Assembly: GCA_020248265.1 (NCBI GenBank)
Contig: JADCHX010000010.1
Span: 124,001 to 188,000, forward strand
Origin: Rhodocyclaceae bacterium
GTDB taxonomy: Bacteria; Pseudomonadota; Gammaproteobacteria; Burkholderiales; CAIKXV01
DNA length: 64,000 bases
Direction: 5' to 3'
The notes below the pieces were generated by a model. The model did not search any database. It saw nothing but the letters and a program-made list of their open reading frames with translations, and had not been told where the DNA came from. Of this stretch, positions 40,200 to 49,271 are shown in pieces (the stretch's first letter is position 1; every line of letters starts with the position of its first letter). The position numbers and the translations under genes were made by a program.

Positions 40200-41505
40200 G
40201 GCAGCGGGAACGGAAAACGATGATCCATTCAACCACAGTTCCCTGGCGCTGACCAAGGACGCCCGCCCCGCCCGGCCACGACGCGGCTTCCGCACGCTGC
40301 TGCTAGCCCAGTTCCTTTCCGCACTGGCCGACAACGCGCTGCTGTTCGTGGCGATCGCACTGCTGTCCCAGCAGGCCGCGCCAGCCTGGCAGGTCCCGGT
40401 GCTGCAGCAATGCTTCGTCTTCTCCTACATCCTGCTGGCACCCTTCGTCGGAACCCTCGCCGACTGCATGCCCAAGGGCCGCGTCATGTCCATCAGCAAC
40501 GCCCTGAAGATGGCAGGCTGCGCGGCGATGCTGTGGGGTGGGCATCCGCTCGCCGCCTACGCGCTGGTGGGCCTCGGCGCGGCGATGTACTCGCCGGCCA
40601 AGTACGGCATCCTCACGGAACTGCTGCCGACCGAGCGGCTGGTGATGGCCAATGGCTGGATGGAAGGCCTGACCGTGGCCGCCATCGTCCTCGGCGCGAT
40701 CCTCGGTAGCGCGCTGATCGGCGACCGCGCGCTCGCCGCGTGGGCCGGCCTGTCGCACCTGCCGCTGCTGCAGTTGCACCTCGATAGCGCGCCGAAGATC
40801 GCATTGCTCTTCCTGCTGGCGATCTACGGTACAGCAGCGGTCGCGAACCTGTACGTGCCCTCGGCGAAGCCGACACGCCGGCCGGGCGGCCCCGGGCCAG
40901 TCGCGCTGGTGCGCGAGTTCGTCCACTGCTCCCGGCTGCTGTGGCGCGACCCGCTCGGTCGGGTGTCGTTGGCGGTCACGACGCTGTTCTGGGGTGCCGG
41001 CGCGACGCTGCGCCTGATCATCCTTGCATGGGCTGCCCTTGCGCTGGATTACTCGCTCGAGGAAGCCACGCGCCTCACCGCGGTCGTAGCCGTGGGCATT
41101 GCACTGGGTGCCGCGATAGCGGCGCGCGCGGTGCGGCTGGAACAATCGGTGCAGGTGCTGCCGGTCGGCATCGCGATGGGCCTGGCCGTGCTGGCGATGA
41201 CCTTCGTCACCTCCTCGCTGGCTGCGATCCCGCTGCTGGTGCTGATCGGCGCGTTCGGCGGCTACTTCGTCGTGCCGATGAATGCCCTGCTGCAGTATCG
41301 AGGCCAGCGTCTGATGGGTGCCGGCCGTTCGATCGCGGTGCAGAACTTCAGCGAGAACCTGAGCATCCTGCTGATGCTGGGCGCCTACGCACTGATGATC
41401 CGCGCGGGAATCGGCGTGCACGGCGCCGTGATGGTATTCGGCCTGGTGGTGACGGCATCGATGGCGTTGATCTGGCGCCGGCATGCGCATGACCAGGACG
41501 GTTGA
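40198..41505 (+). CDS. lplT: MFS transporter, lysophospholipid transporter LplT-like
   Basis: A protein of up to 435 residues with about 12 transmembrane helices. Early motifs LLLAQFLSALADNALLFVAIALL and GILTELLPTERLVMANGWMEG match LplT, the inner-membrane flippase that imports lysophospholipids for re-acylation. The usual acyltransferase partner Aas is not adjacent. The ATG at 40198 is the only ATG before the first helix; it overlaps the lysR start on the other strand. A CTG start some 14 codons later cannot be excluded. Confidence 0.85.
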   Translation: MAAGTENDDPFNHSSLALTKDARPARPRRGFRTLLLAQFLSALADNALLFVAIALLSQQAAPAWQVPVLQQCFVFSYILLAPFVGTLADCMPKGRVMSISNALKMAGCAAMLWGGHPLAAYALVGLGAAMYSPAKYGILTELLPTERLVMANGWMEGLTVAAIVLGAILGSALIGDRALAAWAGLSHLPLLQLHLDSAPKIALLFLLAIYGTAAVANLYVPSAKPTRRPGGPGPVALVREFVHCSRLLWRDPLGRVSLAVTTLFWGAGATLRLIILAWAALALDYSLEEATRLTAVVAVGIALGAAIAARAVRLEQSVQVLPVGIAMGLAVLAMTFVTSSLAAIPLLVLIGAFGGYFVVPMNALLQYRGQRLMGAGRSIAVQNFSENLSILLMLGAYALMIRAGIGVHGAVMVFGLVVTASMALIWRRHAHDQDG

Positions 41506-41556
41506 ACTACCCCGGCATTCATGAGACGCTGAACCATCATCGTGAAGGAGACATGC

Positions 41557-41979
41557 ATGGGACTGCTCGACCAACTCGCCGGCGGCATCGGCGGCCAACT
41601 CCTCCAGCAACTGGGCGGCGGCGGACAGCAGAATCCTCTGCTGCAGATGGCGCTGGGCCTGCTGCAGCAGCCGGGCGGTCTGCAGGGCCTCATCGATCGA
41701 CTCCAGCAGGGCGGCCTGGGAGAGCAGGCGGCGTCCTGGGTCGGAACCGGGTCGAACCTGCCGGTAGATCCCGCGCAATTGCAGCAGGCGCTCGGCGGCG
41801 ACTGGATTTCCGCGCTCGCCGCGCAGATCGGGACGTCGCCGGAACAGGCGTCGCAGTCGGTCGCTTCGCTGTTGCCCGATGTGGTCGACAAGCTCACACC
41901 GGATGGCACGGTCGGCGACCTGCAATCGCTGGTGCCACAGGGGCTCGAATCGCTCCTCGGCGGCAAGCCGTTCGGCTGA
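41557..41979 (+). CDS. YidB-like DUF937 protein
   Basis: A 140-residue Gln/Gly/Leu-rich protein of the DUF937/YidB family, function unknown. Residues 1-50 are a low-complexity Gly/Gln/Leu segment. The conserved C-terminal block reads LAAQIGTSPEQASQSVASLLPDVVDKLTPDG. AAGGAG 7 bases before the ATG fixes the start; an ATG five codons earlier is less well placed. It follows lplT by 51 bases and converges on the DUF3301 gene. Confidence 0.85.
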   Translation: MGLLDQLAGGIGGQLLQQLGGGGQQNPLLQMALGLLQQPGGLQGLIDRLQQGGLGEQAASWVGTGSNLPVDPAQLQQALGGDWISALAAQIGTSPEQASQSVASLLPDVVDKLTPDGTVGDLQSLVPQGLESLLGGKPFG

Positions 41980-42000
41980 CCGTTCGCCTCGGGGCGCGCC

Positions 42001-42366
42001 TCAGTACGATTCGTCGTCGAGGTCGCGTCCACCGCGGACCACCGTCCAGGTCGGCGGCTGCTCGCGGTGCGGCTCGAGCTCGACCCGTTCTGGTCGGCTT
42101 CCAGACAGGGTCACGCAGCCCTGAAGCCTGCGCATCCCGTCATCACTGAACTCGAAGCGGTAGGTCCGGCGCAGCCGCAGCATCCCCCCCTGCTCTCGCA
42201 CCGGCCGCACTGACGCGAGGGAAACCGTCGCGTCGAGCAGCTGGCAGCCAGCAGCCTCCGTCGAGCGGCGCGCACTGTCGAGGGCGGCCTCGCGGGCACG
42301 CATCGAGTCGAACCAGAACGCGCCCAGCCCTGCACAGGCGATCAGGAAAAGGATTTCCGCGGTCAT
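42001..42366 (-). CDS. DUF3301 family protein
   Basis: A 121-residue protein with an N-terminal hydrophobic helix (about 4-19) that probably anchors it in the inner membrane. A conserved DUF3301 core follows (AREAALDSARRSTEAAGCQLLD, then LRRTYRFEFSDDG). The function is unknown. It lies 20 bases after the Nudix gene on the same strand, a pairing often seen in betaproteobacteria as far as recalled. Confidence 0.8.
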   Translation of the reverse strand: MTAEILFLIACAGLGAFWFDSMRAREAALDSARRSTEAAGCQLLDATVSLASVRPVREQGGMLRLRRTYRFEFSDDGMRRLQGCVTLSGSRPERVELEPHREQPPTWTVVRGGRDLDDESY

Positions 42367-42386
42367 CGGGTCGATGTCACTGGCAC

Positions 42387-43112
42387 TCAGCCGGACGTCA
42401 GCACGTGATGGAAGTTGACCAGCATCGCGGCGGTAGCCCCCCAGATGTAACGGTCCTGGAACGGCAGCACGTAGAAGTAGCGTCGTCCGTCATCGGCATC
42501 GCGATGGTGCCGTTCGTGGTTGGCTGGATCGAGCACGAACGCGAGCGGCATCTCGAACACATCGGCCACCTCGCCGGGATCGGGCAACAGGCTGAATGGC
42601 GGTTCGATCCAGCCGACCACCGGGGTGATCAGGAACCCGGTCCGCGTCCGGTACTGCGGCAGTACCCCCAGCACGTCGACGCGGGCAGGATCTAGACCGA
42701 CTTCCTCCTGTGCCTCGCGCAACGCGGTATGCACGATCGAATCGTCGTCCGGATCGCAGCGCCCGCCCGGAAACGCCACCTGTCCCGCATGCCGCGACAG
42801 GTGGCCGGCGCGCTCGGTGAGCAGCACGGCGACGCCTTCGGGACGCGGTATCAGCGGCACCAGCACGGCGGCCGGGATACGCGCCTTCTCGAAGGCTACC
42901 TCGTTACCGGGTGCATGCCCCGGTCCGGCGGGCTGCGACGACTGCCCCGCACCGGGCGCCGGCACGCGCACATCCCCAGGTACCAGCGCTTCGCGCGACG
43001 CCGCGCCGGCGAGGCGCCAGGCCAGCCAATCGCGGTCGAGCGGGACAGCGGCGTGCACGGTCACGCCTCGAGCGATCGCTGCCCGCGCGCGCTGCTCCCG
43101 CCATGGCCGCAC
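42387..43112 (-). CDS. CoA pyrophosphatase (Nudix hydrolase)
   Basis: A 241-residue Nudix enzyme of the NudL/YeaB type, which hydrolyses CoA and acyl-CoA to phosphopantetheine and 3',5'-ADP. The CoA-type motif LLTERAGHLSRHAGQVAFPGG leads into the Nudix box (GGRCDPDDDSIVHTALREAQEEVGL, with the REAQEEVG metal site). The start is a GTG at 43112 without a strong ribosome binding site. The first 70 residues are variable and Ala/Pro-rich, so a later start is possible. A 156-base gap with no gene precedes it. Confidence 0.85.
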   Translation of the reverse strand: MRPWREQRARAAIARGVTVHAAVPLDRDWLAWRLAGAASREALVPGDVRVPAPGAGQSSQPAGPGHAPGNEVAFEKARIPAAVLVPLIPRPEGVAVLLTERAGHLSRHAGQVAFPGGRCDPDDDSIVHTALREAQEEVGLDPARVDVLGVLPQYRTRTGFLITPVVGWIEPPFSLLPDPGEVADVFEMPLAFVLDPANHERHHRDADDGRRYFYVLPFQDRYIWGATAAMLVNFHHVLTSG

Positions 43113-43268
43113 CTCGCGTTGGAGCCGCCGTCGCCGATGACGCCGTCCTCCTCCATGCGGGAACGCGGTGCGCAGGGACCGGCGCCACCGGAGGCAGAAC
43201 GCAGACCGGCCAGTGCCCGCGGCTTCACGGATGGCGGGGGAGAGCTGCCTGTGCCGGCCGCCACTGTC

Positions 43269-43880
43269 TCAGCCCGGGGCCTGCAGGAGCTGCCGGATGT
43301 CCTGGTACTTCGGCAGACGGACGCGCGAGAACGTGAGGTGGCGTATCGGCAACTCGCGCAGGCACTCCGCCTTCGTCCGCAGCAGCGCGCGCTCCTCGAC
43401 CGTCGCATGCATATCCTCGAGGTCGATCACCGCGACCAGTTGCATCTTCTTGTTCGCCACGGCGAAATCCACCGTCAGCGGCGCGAGCTTCTTCAGGCGC
43501 TGAGCACGGTCGTAGCCCTGAACGGCCCCCGGCACGTCGAGCAGTTCGGTCAGGCTGACCCGGACGAACACTTCATGGTCGGGCACGGCGGCCCGTATCG
43601 CGTACAGCGCCAGCGTCGCTGGCTTGTCGAGCAGGCGATCGCGTATCCGGAAAGGCGGCGCCTGCAGGGTCGAGGCCTGGGATATCGGCAATCCTGCGCT
43701 GCCACTGTGCGGCGCCAGCCGGCCGCCGCTCTTGGACGCAGGGCCGATCAGATGCTCGAAACGCAGCGACCGTTCACGCTCCCGCTCATCACGCGAGCGT
43801 CTCCAGCGCACGACTGCCCAGCCGATCACGCCGACCCACATCGCACCGCAGACCAGCACCACCAGGATCGAGGCATCCAT
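43269..43880 (-). CDS. DUF2726 domain protein with membrane anchor
   Basis: A 203-residue protein. One N-terminal helix (about 4-25) is followed by a basic linker and a C-terminal DUF2726 domain, which begins at RDRLLDKPATLALYAIRAAVP and contains VDFAVANKKMQLVAVIDLED. DUF2726 has a restriction-endonuclease-like topology and may bind nucleic acid, but the function is unknown. It starts 21 bases after the short-chain dehydrogenase gene and may be read through from that operon. Confidence 0.8.
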   Translation of the reverse strand: MDASILVVLVCGAMWVGVIGWAVVRWRRSRDERERERSLRFEHLIGPASKSGGRLAPHSGSAGLPISQASTLQAPPFRIRDRLLDKPATLALYAIRAAVPDHEVFVRVSLTELLDVPGAVQGYDRAQRLKKLAPLTVDFAVANKKMQLVAVIDLEDMHATVEERALLRTKAECLRELPIRHLTFSRVRLPKYQDIRQLLQAPG

Positions 43881-43901
43881 CGCGCGGCAGCTCGCTCCGA
43901 T

Positions 43902-44651
43902 CTACCAGGGGATCTGCTTGCGATCGCGGAAGAAACCACCGCTCGGTCCGTCGCCGGGCAGCGTTGCCAGCCAGACCGCGGTATCCGCGCCCTGGGCGAC
44001 CGTGCGCGGCGCTTCCGCACCACCCATCTCGGTGCGTACCCAGCCGGGACAGACCGAATTCACCAGCACGCCGCTGCCGCGCGTGTCCGACGCAACGATG
44101 CGCGTCAGTGCATTGAGCGCGGTCTTGGAGATGCGGTAGGCGGGTGTTCCACTGCCCATCTCGTCGAGCTGCCCCAGCCCGCTGGACAGGTTCACGATGC
44201 GGCCGTAGCCCCGCTCGATCATCATCGGGAGTACGGCCTGGCACAGCATCAGCGGGCCCAGCACGTTCGTCGCGAGCGTGCGCTCGTAAGTCGCCTGGCG
44301 CGAATCGAGGAAGCGGCCACCCCGCGGATCGAGCAGCACCCCGGCATTGTTGACGAGAACGTCCAGCCCCGCGAGCCGCGTACGCAGGTCGCGCGCCAGC
44401 GTCTTGATCTGGTCGGGATCGGTGACGTCGAGCCGGACCGGCTCCACGTCCAGCCCTTCCACCGCGAGCAGCTTCGCTGCCGCGCGCCCTTTGGCAAGAG
44501 TACGCGACGCCAGCAGCACCTTCAGCCCGCGCCGCGCAAGCTGGCGCGCGATCTCGAAGCCGAGTCCGCGATTGGCACCGGTGACCAGCGCGATGCGCGG
44601 CCCCTCGCCGGATGCATCCGCCGGCGTCGGCTTGATGATCTTCTTCGCCAT
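43902..44651 (-). CDS. short-chain dehydrogenase/reductase
   Basis: A 249-residue SDR with the NAD(P) motif TGANRGLGFEIARQL, the NNAG strand motif, and the catalytic Tyr-Lys in AYRISKTALNAL; the serine lies in NLSSG. It oxidises or reduces an alcohol/carbonyl group in the cytoplasm. ATG 44651 is used; no strong ribosome binding site is visible. It lies 7 bases after the GntR gene at the end of the dipeptide-transporter operon, so it probably modifies the imported compound or a product of it. Confidence 0.85.
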   Translation of the reverse strand: MAKKIIKPTPADASGEGPRIALVTGANRGLGFEIARQLARRGLKVLLASRTLAKGRAAAKLLAVEGLDVEPVRLDVTDPDQIKTLARDLRTRLAGLDVLVNNAGVLLDPRGGRFLDSRQATYERTLATNVLGPLMLCQAVLPMMIERGYGRIVNLSSGLGQLDEMGSGTPAYRISKTALNALTRIVASDTRGSGVLVNSVCPGWVRTEMGGAEAPRTVAQGADTAVWLATLPGDGPSGGFFRDRKQIPW

Positions 44652-44658
44652 GCCGTCA

Positions 44659-45417
44659 TTATACGGTCTGACCTGGCGGACGCGGACTCGCGACCGGTGG
44701 TGCGCCATACGCGCCCGGACAGGCGCCTTCGGTGCCCCCGGGCGCGCCTGCATTGCGGGCCACGAAAAGGCGGTGCAGCGTGATCTTGCGCACTGCCTGC
44801 TTGCTCGTCTCGATATGTGACTTCAGCAGCAGGCACGCCTCATCGCCCTTGCGCCGCAGGATGCTGCGCAGCAGCTGGGCATGCTCGTCGTAGGTCACCG
44901 CCACGCGACCTGCTTCGGTGAAGTCGAGCCGGCGGATGATTCGGATGCGTTCGGTGACCTCGCGATGCATCTGCGCCATCACCAGGTTTCCGGTCGCCAC
45001 CACCAGCCGCTCGTGGAACTGTTCGTCGAGGGTAGCCACCGCACGCTCGTCGGACAGGCGGGACGCTGCCGGGACCATCCATGCATCGCGCAGCGAGCCG
45101 AGCGCCTCGGCGCCCTCCTGTTCGCACAGCCGGCGCACGGCCGCGAGTTCAAGGACGATACGCGTGTCGTAGAGCTGGTCGAACAGTGCGAAATCGAGTG
45201 GTCGCACCATCCAGCCGCTGCGCGTCACCACCGACAGGTGCCCCTCCTGGGCCAGCCGGTTCAATGCCTCGCGCACCGGGGTACGCGACATGCCGAGCTC
45301 ACGCGCGACTTCATTCTCGGTAAAGCGATCGCCAGGCAGGCGCCGGAACTCGAACACATCGCGCTTGATCTGCTCGTAGGCGACCTCGGACAGATGCTGT
45401 CCGGCAGGAGCATTCAT
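44659..45417 (-). CDS. GntR-family regulator, FCD (FadR) subgroup
   Basis: A 252-residue regulator with an N-terminal winged helix (ENEVARELGMSRTPVREAL, the GntR signature) and a C-terminal all-helical FCD effector domain with Asp/His metal ligands (FDQLYDTR, DEQFHERL, YDEHAQLL). FCD regulators commonly bind sugar acids or carboxylates and repress adjacent catabolic operons. ATG 45417 is chosen over the open frame to 45537. It is the sixth gene of the transporter operon and may bind the palindrome found upstream of it (50974-50995). Confidence 0.9.
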   Translation of the reverse strand: MNAPAGQHLSEVAYEQIKRDVFEFRRLPGDRFTENEVARELGMSRTPVREALNRLAQEGHLSVVTRSGWMVRPLDFALFDQLYDTRIVLELAAVRRLCEQEGAEALGSLRDAWMVPAASRLSDERAVATLDEQFHERLVVATGNLVMAQMHREVTERIRIIRRLDFTEAGRVAVTYDEHAQLLRSILRRKGDEACLLLKSHIETSKQAVRKITLHRLFVARNAGAPGGTEGACPGAYGAPPVASPRPPGQTV

Positions 45418-45430
45418 CCCTGCGACCTCG

Positions 45431-46438
45431 TCATCCAGGTTCCGGGAAATGACAGGCCACCGCATGGCCTGGTGCCATCTGCACCAGCGATGGCGACGAC
45501 CGCGTGCAGGCATCCTGCCCCTTCGGGCAGCGGCCATGGAAACGGCAGCGCCCCTGATCGGGATCCACCGGGCTGGTCGGGTCCCCTTCCAGCCGTATGC
45601 GCCGGGACGCTTCTCCGCCGAGACCCGGGATGGCCGACAGCAGCGCCCGCGTATACGGATGCCGCGGCGCCTCGAAGACCTGGCGCGCCGGTCCCGACTC
45701 GACGATCCGGCCCAGATACATCACCATCACCCGATCGCACAGCAGGCGGACGATGTTGAGGTCGTGCGACACGAACAGATAGCTCATGCCGAGCTTTTCC
45801 CGGAGGTCGGCGAGCAGGTGGAGGATCACCGCCTGCACCGACACATCGAGCGCGGCTGTCGGCTCATCGAGGATCAGCAGCGAAGGCTCCAGGGCGACCG
45901 CGCGCGCGATGCCGACCCGCGCCTTCTGGCCGCCCGACAACTGGTGCGGAAAGCGACCGAGCAGTTCGCGCGGCATCTGCACCAGCGCCGCGATCGTCTC
46001 GATCCGGTCGGACAGGGCGGCACCGGAGAGGTTGCCGAGCAGGCGCAACGGCTCGGCGATCGTGTCCCACGCGGTGTAGCGGGGGTTGAGGCTGTCGGTC
46101 GGATCCTGGAACACCATCTGGATCAGCTTGCGCTGCGGCACCCGTGCGAACCGGCTCGCCGGGATGCCACCGATATCGTCGCCCCGGAAGCGGATGCTGC
46201 CTTCGGTCGGGTCGAGGGTACGCGTGATCAGGCGGACCAGCGTCGACTTGCCGCAGCCCGATTCGCCCACCAGGCCGACGCTCTCGCCCCGGCCGATCGA
46301 CAGATCGACGCCGTCGACGGCATGCAGAAGCGGCGTACGCCGGCCAGCACGGAACGGTACCAGGCTTCCCGCCGTCTTCAGCGGGAACAGCTTGCGCACC
46401 TGCTCGACCTGCAGCAGCGGCTGCGTATCGTCGCTCAC
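45431..46438 (-). CDS. dipeptide/oligopeptide-type ABC ATPase (DppF-like)
   Basis: A 335-residue ABC ATPase with Walker A GESGCGKST, signature LSGGQKARVGIARA, Walker B LLILDEPTAALDVS, and the C-terminal oligopeptide-type Cys motif CRFHGRCPKGQDAC. It powers the importer together with its DppD-like partner. The start is GTG at 46438, overlapping the partner's stop by GTGA; the frame continues upstream but inside the partner gene. It lies 13 bases before gntR. Confidence 0.92.
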   Translation of the reverse strand: MSDDTQPLLQVEQVRKLFPLKTAGSLVPFRAGRRTPLLHAVDGVDLSIGRGESVGLVGESGCGKSTLVRLITRTLDPTEGSIRFRGDDIGGIPASRFARVPQRKLIQMVFQDPTDSLNPRYTAWDTIAEPLRLLGNLSGAALSDRIETIAALVQMPRELLGRFPHQLSGGQKARVGIARAVALEPSLLILDEPTAALDVSVQAVILHLLADLREKLGMSYLFVSHDLNIVRLLCDRVMVMYLGRIVESGPARQVFEAPRHPYTRALLSAIPGLGGEASRRIRLEGDPTSPVDPDQGRCRFHGRCPKGQDACTRSSPSLVQMAPGHAVACHFPEPG

Positions 46439-47409
46439 AACGGCCTCCTGCAGGCAACGGAATGCACGCCGCCGGTATCCAGCCGCGCCAGCGGACGCTC
46501 GCCGCACGCCGGCTCCGCACGCTCGCAACGCTCGCTGAACCGGCAAGCCGGCAGGTCGCTGCGCCGAAGGTCAGGCAGGTAACCGGGAATCGCGGCCAGC
46601 GAACGCAGGTCGCTGCCGGCGTGCGGCGTCGTGGCGATCAAACGCGCCGTATACGGGTGGCGCGGGTGCGCGAACAGCTCGGTCGTCGGCGCAGTCTCGA
46701 CGACATGGCCCGCATGCATCACGACGATCCGGTCGCAATGTTCCGCCGCCAGCCCGAGATCATGCGTGATCAGAACGGTGGCCATGTTGCGCTGGCGCGC
46801 CAGTTCACCGATCAGGTCCATCACCGCTGCCTGGGTCGTGACGTCCAGGCCGGTGGTCGGCTCGTCCGCCACCAGCAGCGAGGGCGTACAGGCGAGCGCG
46901 ATCGCGATCATGATGCGCTGGCACAGGCCGCCGGACAGTTCGAACGGATACGCATGGTAGCGGCGCTCCGGATCGGGGATGCGCACCGAAGCGAGCGCCT
47001 CGATCGCGCGGCGCCGCAGGTCGGCGGAAGGCGTGCTGGTGTGACGCGCGAGTACGTCCTCGACCTGGTGCCCGACCTTGCGAATCGGGTTCAGCGCGAC
47101 CCGGGGATTCTGGAAGATCATCGCAGCCTCGCGGCCGCGGATCTCCTCCAGATCCGCCGCACTCGCGCGCACCAGGTCGAGCCCGCCGAACACCGCCCGT
47201 CCGCCGGTGATGCGGCCCGCCGCGTCGAGAATGCCCAGAACGGCATAGAACAGTACCGACTTTCCGGACCCTGACTCACCCACGATACCGACGGTCTCGC
47301 CCTTGCCGACGGAGAACGAGATGTCCTCGAGCGCATGGACGATACCGCCGCGCGTGCGGAACTCGACGCCGAGCGATTCGACGGACAGCAGGGGAACGCG
47401 CGTGTCCAT
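46435..47409 (-). CDS. dipeptide/oligopeptide-type ABC ATPase (DppD-like)
   Basis: A 324-residue ABC ATPase with Walker A GESGSGKSV, signature LSGGLCQRIMIA, Walker B LLVADEPTTGLDV, and the C-terminal motif CRFSERCERAEPAC. ATG 47409 overlaps the permease stop by one base; an immediately preceding GTG (47412) could also start it. It forms a heterodimer with the DppF-like ATPase. Confidence 0.92.
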   Translation of the reverse strand: MDTRVPLLSVESLGVEFRTRGGIVHALEDISFSVGKGETVGIVGESGSGKSVLFYAVLGILDAAGRITGGRAVFGGLDLVRASAADLEEIRGREAAMIFQNPRVALNPIRKVGHQVEDVLARHTSTPSADLRRRAIEALASVRIPDPERRYHAYPFELSGGLCQRIMIAIALACTPSLLVADEPTTGLDVTTQAAVMDLIGELARQRNMATVLITHDLGLAAEHCDRIVVMHAGHVVETAPTTELFAHPRHPYTARLIATTPHAGSDLRSLAAIPGYLPDLRRSDLPACRFSERCERAEPACGERPLARLDTGGVHSVACRRPL

Positions 47410-48260
47410 CACGTACGCCGCCTCGGGTCGATCATGTCGCGCAGGCCGTCACCCAGCAGGTTGAAGCAGAATACTGCCAGCATCAGCACCACCCCCGGGA
47501 AGAACGACACCCACCATTCGCCGGAGATCATGTAGCTTGCGCCCTCGGCAACCATGATCCCCCACTCGGGCTGCGGCGGTCGTACGCCCAGCCCGATGAA
47601 CGAGAGCCCGGCCGCATTCAGGATCGCCCAGCCCATGTTCAGCGAGATCTGCACCATCACCGGTGGCAGGATGTTCGGGAACAGGTGAAAGGCCAGGATG
47701 CGCGCCTCGGTGTTGCCCGACAGGCGGGCTGCCTCGACGAAGCCGGCATTGCGGCGCACGTTCACTTCGGAGCGGGCGACCCGGATGTAGAACGGCAGGT
47801 TGATGATCGCGGTCGCGTAGATGATGTTCTCGACCGAATTGCCGAGCGCAGCGACGATCGCCATCGCCAGCACGAACAGCGGGAAGGCCATGATCGTGTC
47901 TGCGAGCCGGCTCACGCCGCGGTCGATCCAGCCGCCGTAGTATCCGGCGCAGGCCCCCAGCGCGCACCCGAGGCCGAACGACAGGAGCACCGCTGCGAGC
48001 GCCATTCCGAAGTCGAGGCCCGTGGCGACGATCACCCGGGACAGGATGTCACGGCCGAGCTGGTCGGTGCCGAACCAGTGCACGGCCGACGGCGGCTGCA
48101 GCACCTTGTCGGGGCTGGTGGCGAGCGGGTCGAATGGCGCAAGCCACGGGCCGAACAGCGCGAGCAGGACGAAGAAACCGAACAGGGCGAACGCACCGGC
48201 GGTGACCGGATTGTCCGCAAGCACGTAGCGTACATGGCGCAGGCCGGCGAGTTCAGTCAT
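47409..48260 (-). CDS. ABC permease, DppC-like
   Basis: A 283-residue inner-membrane permease with about six helices. The N-terminal OppC-type segment LFGPWLAPFDPLATSPDKVLQPPS is followed by FGTDQLGRDILSR, the hallmark of DppC/OppC proteins. The EAA loop is EAARLSGNTEARILAFHLFPN. It overlaps the dppB-like stop by 8 bases and the ATPase start by one. Confidence 0.92.
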   Translation of the reverse strand: MTELAGLRHVRYVLADNPVTAGAFALFGFFVLLALFGPWLAPFDPLATSPDKVLQPPSAVHWFGTDQLGRDILSRVIVATGLDFGMALAAVLLSFGLGCALGACAGYYGGWIDRGVSRLADTIMAFPLFVLAMAIVAALGNSVENIIYATAIINLPFYIRVARSEVNVRRNAGFVEAARLSGNTEARILAFHLFPNILPPVMVQISLNMGWAILNAAGLSFIGLGVRPPQPEWGIMVAEGASYMISGEWWVSFFPGVVLMLAVFCFNLLGDGLRDMIDPRRRT

Positions 48261-49266
48261 CGATGCTCACCCGCGGGTCGATGACCGTGTAGAGAATGTC
48301 GATCATCAGGTTGATCGCAACGAAGAGCAGCGCCATCACCAGCACGAAGCCCTGCACCGGCGCATAGTCGGACTGCACCAGCGCATCGACCGCGAACGAC
48401 CCTATGCCCGGCCACGCGAACACCTTCTCGATCACCACGTTCGACCCGAGCATGAACGAGAACACCATGCCCATGGTGGTGACCACCGGCAGCATCGCGT
48501 TCCGGAACGCATAGCGATAGAGCACGGTCGACGACGACAGCCCGCTCGCCCGCGCGGTACGGATGAAGTCGGAGGAGAGCACGCCGAGCATCCCCGCCCG
48601 GGTCATCCGCGCGATCGGGGCCAGCACGAAGATCGCGAGGGTTAGCACCGGCAGGATCATCTGCTTGCCGGCCGCGACGAACAACGCAAAGTCCCCCGCA
48701 GCGAGGCTGTCGACCAGGTAGAAGCCGGTCATGTGCGGCGGCGGGGCGAACATCGAATCGAGGCGCCCGACGGGCGGCGGCGCGACGCCGAGCAGGTAGT
48801 AGAAGACATAGGCGAGCAGCAGGCCGGTGAAGAAGATCGGCAGCGAGACGCCGAGCGTCGTGATCAACCTGCACGCGTGGTCGATCCACGAACCGGGCCG
48901 GGTGGCGGCGACGATGCCCAGCGGCAGCGCGACGGCACAGGCGACCAGCAGTGCGAGCAGCGTCAGTTCGAGCGATGCAGGCAGCCGACGCAGGATCTCG
49001 TCGAGAACCTGCTGCCCGGTCGAGACCGAAAGGCCGAGGTCGCCCTGCGCCAGGTCACCGATGTAGTCGACGAACTGCGCCCACAGCGGCTGGTCTAGCC
49101 CCAGCTTCGCGCGCACCTGCTCGACCGCCTCCTGGGTCGCGGCGGGCCCGGCATAGAAGGCGGCCGGGTCGCCCGGCAGCGCACGAGTGAGGATGAAGGT
49201 CACGATGACGATCCCGATGACGTTCGGGATCGCCGCCAGCAGCCGTCTGCCGATGAGCCGCAGCAC
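48253..49266 (-). CDS. ABC permease, DppB-like
   Basis: A 337-residue permease with about six helices. The N-terminus RLLAAIPNVIGIVIVTFILT and the following LPGDPAAFYAG are typical of DppB. The EAA loop is RTARASGLSSSTVLYRYAFRNAM, and the end is the usual DILYTVIDPRVS. The probable start is GTG at 49266, 5 bases after the binding-protein stop. The frame is open further upstream but within the binding-protein gene. Confidence 0.9.
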   Translation of the reverse strand: MLRLIGRRLLAAIPNVIGIVIVTFILTRALPGDPAAFYAGPAATQEAVEQVRAKLGLDQPLWAQFVDYIGDLAQGDLGLSVSTGQQVLDEILRRLPASLELTLLALLVACAVALPLGIVAATRPGSWIDHACRLITTLGVSLPIFFTGLLLAYVFYYLLGVAPPPVGRLDSMFAPPPHMTGFYLVDSLAAGDFALFVAAGKQMILPVLTLAIFVLAPIARMTRAGMLGVLSSDFIRTARASGLSSSTVLYRYAFRNAMLPVVTTMGMVFSFMLGSNVVIEKVFAWPGIGSFAVDALVQSDYAPVQGFVLVMALLFVAINLMIDILYTVIDPRVSIDD

Positions 49267-49271
49267 GCGCG

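Noticed and set aside
44656-44661. TATAAT sequence on the minus strand just before the SDR start
   Set aside because: It includes the gntR stop codon and has no acceptable -35 element at 16-18 bases; the SDR is more simply read from the operon transcript.
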